Assembly: GCA_943369575.1 (NCBI GenBank)
Contig: CALRNP020000157.1
Coordinates: 1-13,898 of the forward strand
From: Azorhizobium sp943369575
GTDB lineage: Bacteria; Pseudomonadota; Alphaproteobacteria; Rhizobiales; Xanthobacteraceae
Reading direction: 5' to 3'
Length of the DNA stretch: 13,898 bases
The notes beneath the pieces are model-generated. The model was not told the origin of the DNA, made no database searches, and was given only the letters and a program-made list of their open reading frames with translations. Positions within the stretch are counted from its first letter, which is position 1, and each line of letters starts with the position of its first letter. Position numbers and translations under genes: made by a program. Positions 13,735 through 13,898 of this stretch are shown one piece after another.

Positions 13735-13898
13735 ATGCAAAAACGTGCCACTTCGGCACGGGACGGGGGGACGCGGCGTCGCCTGACGCAGTGGATCCTC
13801 GGGATGACTATCGCATGGATGTCGGCGGCCGGTATAGCCGGGGCGATCGATATGAAGTGCGGCGTCGAGACGGTGGCCCAGGTCACGGTCGCAAGCGC
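13735..13898 (+). CDS. Unrecognised small secreted protein, 3' part outside the window
   Basis: Open from ATG 13735 through the right edge, 54 complete codons visible. The N-terminus is basic (MQKRATSARDGGTRRR), followed by a hydrophobic core (about 18-37, LTQWILGMTIAWMSAAGIAG) and AGAID, a signal-peptide cleavage pattern. The mature part would begin IDMKCGVETVAQVTVAS. Bases from 13810 repeat 13430-13518 exactly. The basic region contains a 6-bp stem (CGTGCC/GGCACG, 13744-13760). The start is doubtful because the excellent AAGGAGG is ideally spaced for ATG 13724 in a different phase. No family recognised. Confidence 0.5.
   Translation, partial: MQKRATSARDGGTRRRLTQWILGMTIAWMSAAGIAGAIDMKCGVETVAQVTVAS
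13810..13898 (+). repeat. Direct repeat, copy 2 (cut by window edge)
   Basis: Identical to 13430-13518 over all 89 visible bases. In this copy the repeat starts exactly at a codon boundary (Ile26) of the edge gene, with an intact upstream coding part. Confidence 0.95.

Noticed and set aside
13375..13886. Two minus-strand frames sharing the segment TWATVSTPHFISIAP, which could be read as duplicated genes.
   Set aside because: The similarity is caused by the DNA direct repeat. On the minus strand neither has a ribosome binding site or signal peptide, whereas the plus strand gives a signal-peptide frame. Not fully excluded.
1..13898. CRISPR arrays, tRNA or rRNA genes, integrases and transposases.
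   Set aside because: No spaced short repeats, cloverleaf sequences or recognisable mobile-element proteins were seen on either strand.

Overview
The window reads as chromosomal DNA of a high-GC alphaproteobacterium. The best support is a CcrM-type GANTC methyltransferase, an alphaproteobacterial cell-cycle enzyme, together with a mutY / DUF721 (dciA-like) / dsbA-like neighbourhood that I recall from Hyphomicrobiales. Overall style suggests Xanthobacteraceae or a relative; this placement is inference. No rRNA, tRNA, CRISPR array, transposase or phage gene was recognised.

Layout from left to right. (1) 1-3151, minus: the N-terminal two thirds of gltB, the large subunit of glutamate synthase, running off the left edge, with two adjacent palindromes in its leader. 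(2) 3625-4299, plus: an exported or anchored glycine-rich protein with a PepSY-like C-terminal half, convergent with (3) a minus-strand pair, DUF721/DciA-like then a DsbA-like thioredoxin-fold protein. These are divergent from (4) mutY on plus. (5) After an AT-rich intergenic patch, plus strand: an exported SAM-methyltransferase-fold protein and an APC amino-acid permease, separated by a strong hairpin. (6) Plus: two tandem, closely related small secreted proteins behind a CtrA-box-like site. (7) Minus: ccrM, facing the twins across a bidirectional terminator. (8) Minus: a copper cassette of a DUF2946-like small Cys/His protein followed by a single-chain YcnI(DUF1775)-PCuAC fusion, closed by a terminator. 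(9) Right end: an 89-bp exact direct repeat (offset 380 bp, cut by the window edge). It carries a truncated copy and then an apparently intact start of an unrecognised small secreted protein.

Most of the window is housekeeping: ammonium assimilation, base-excision repair, probable replicative helicase loading, cell-cycle DNA methylation and periplasmic copper handling. The least explained parts are the right-end duplication, the secreted twin pair and the exported methyltransferase/permease pair. I see no convincing evidence of a completely new multi-gene system here.
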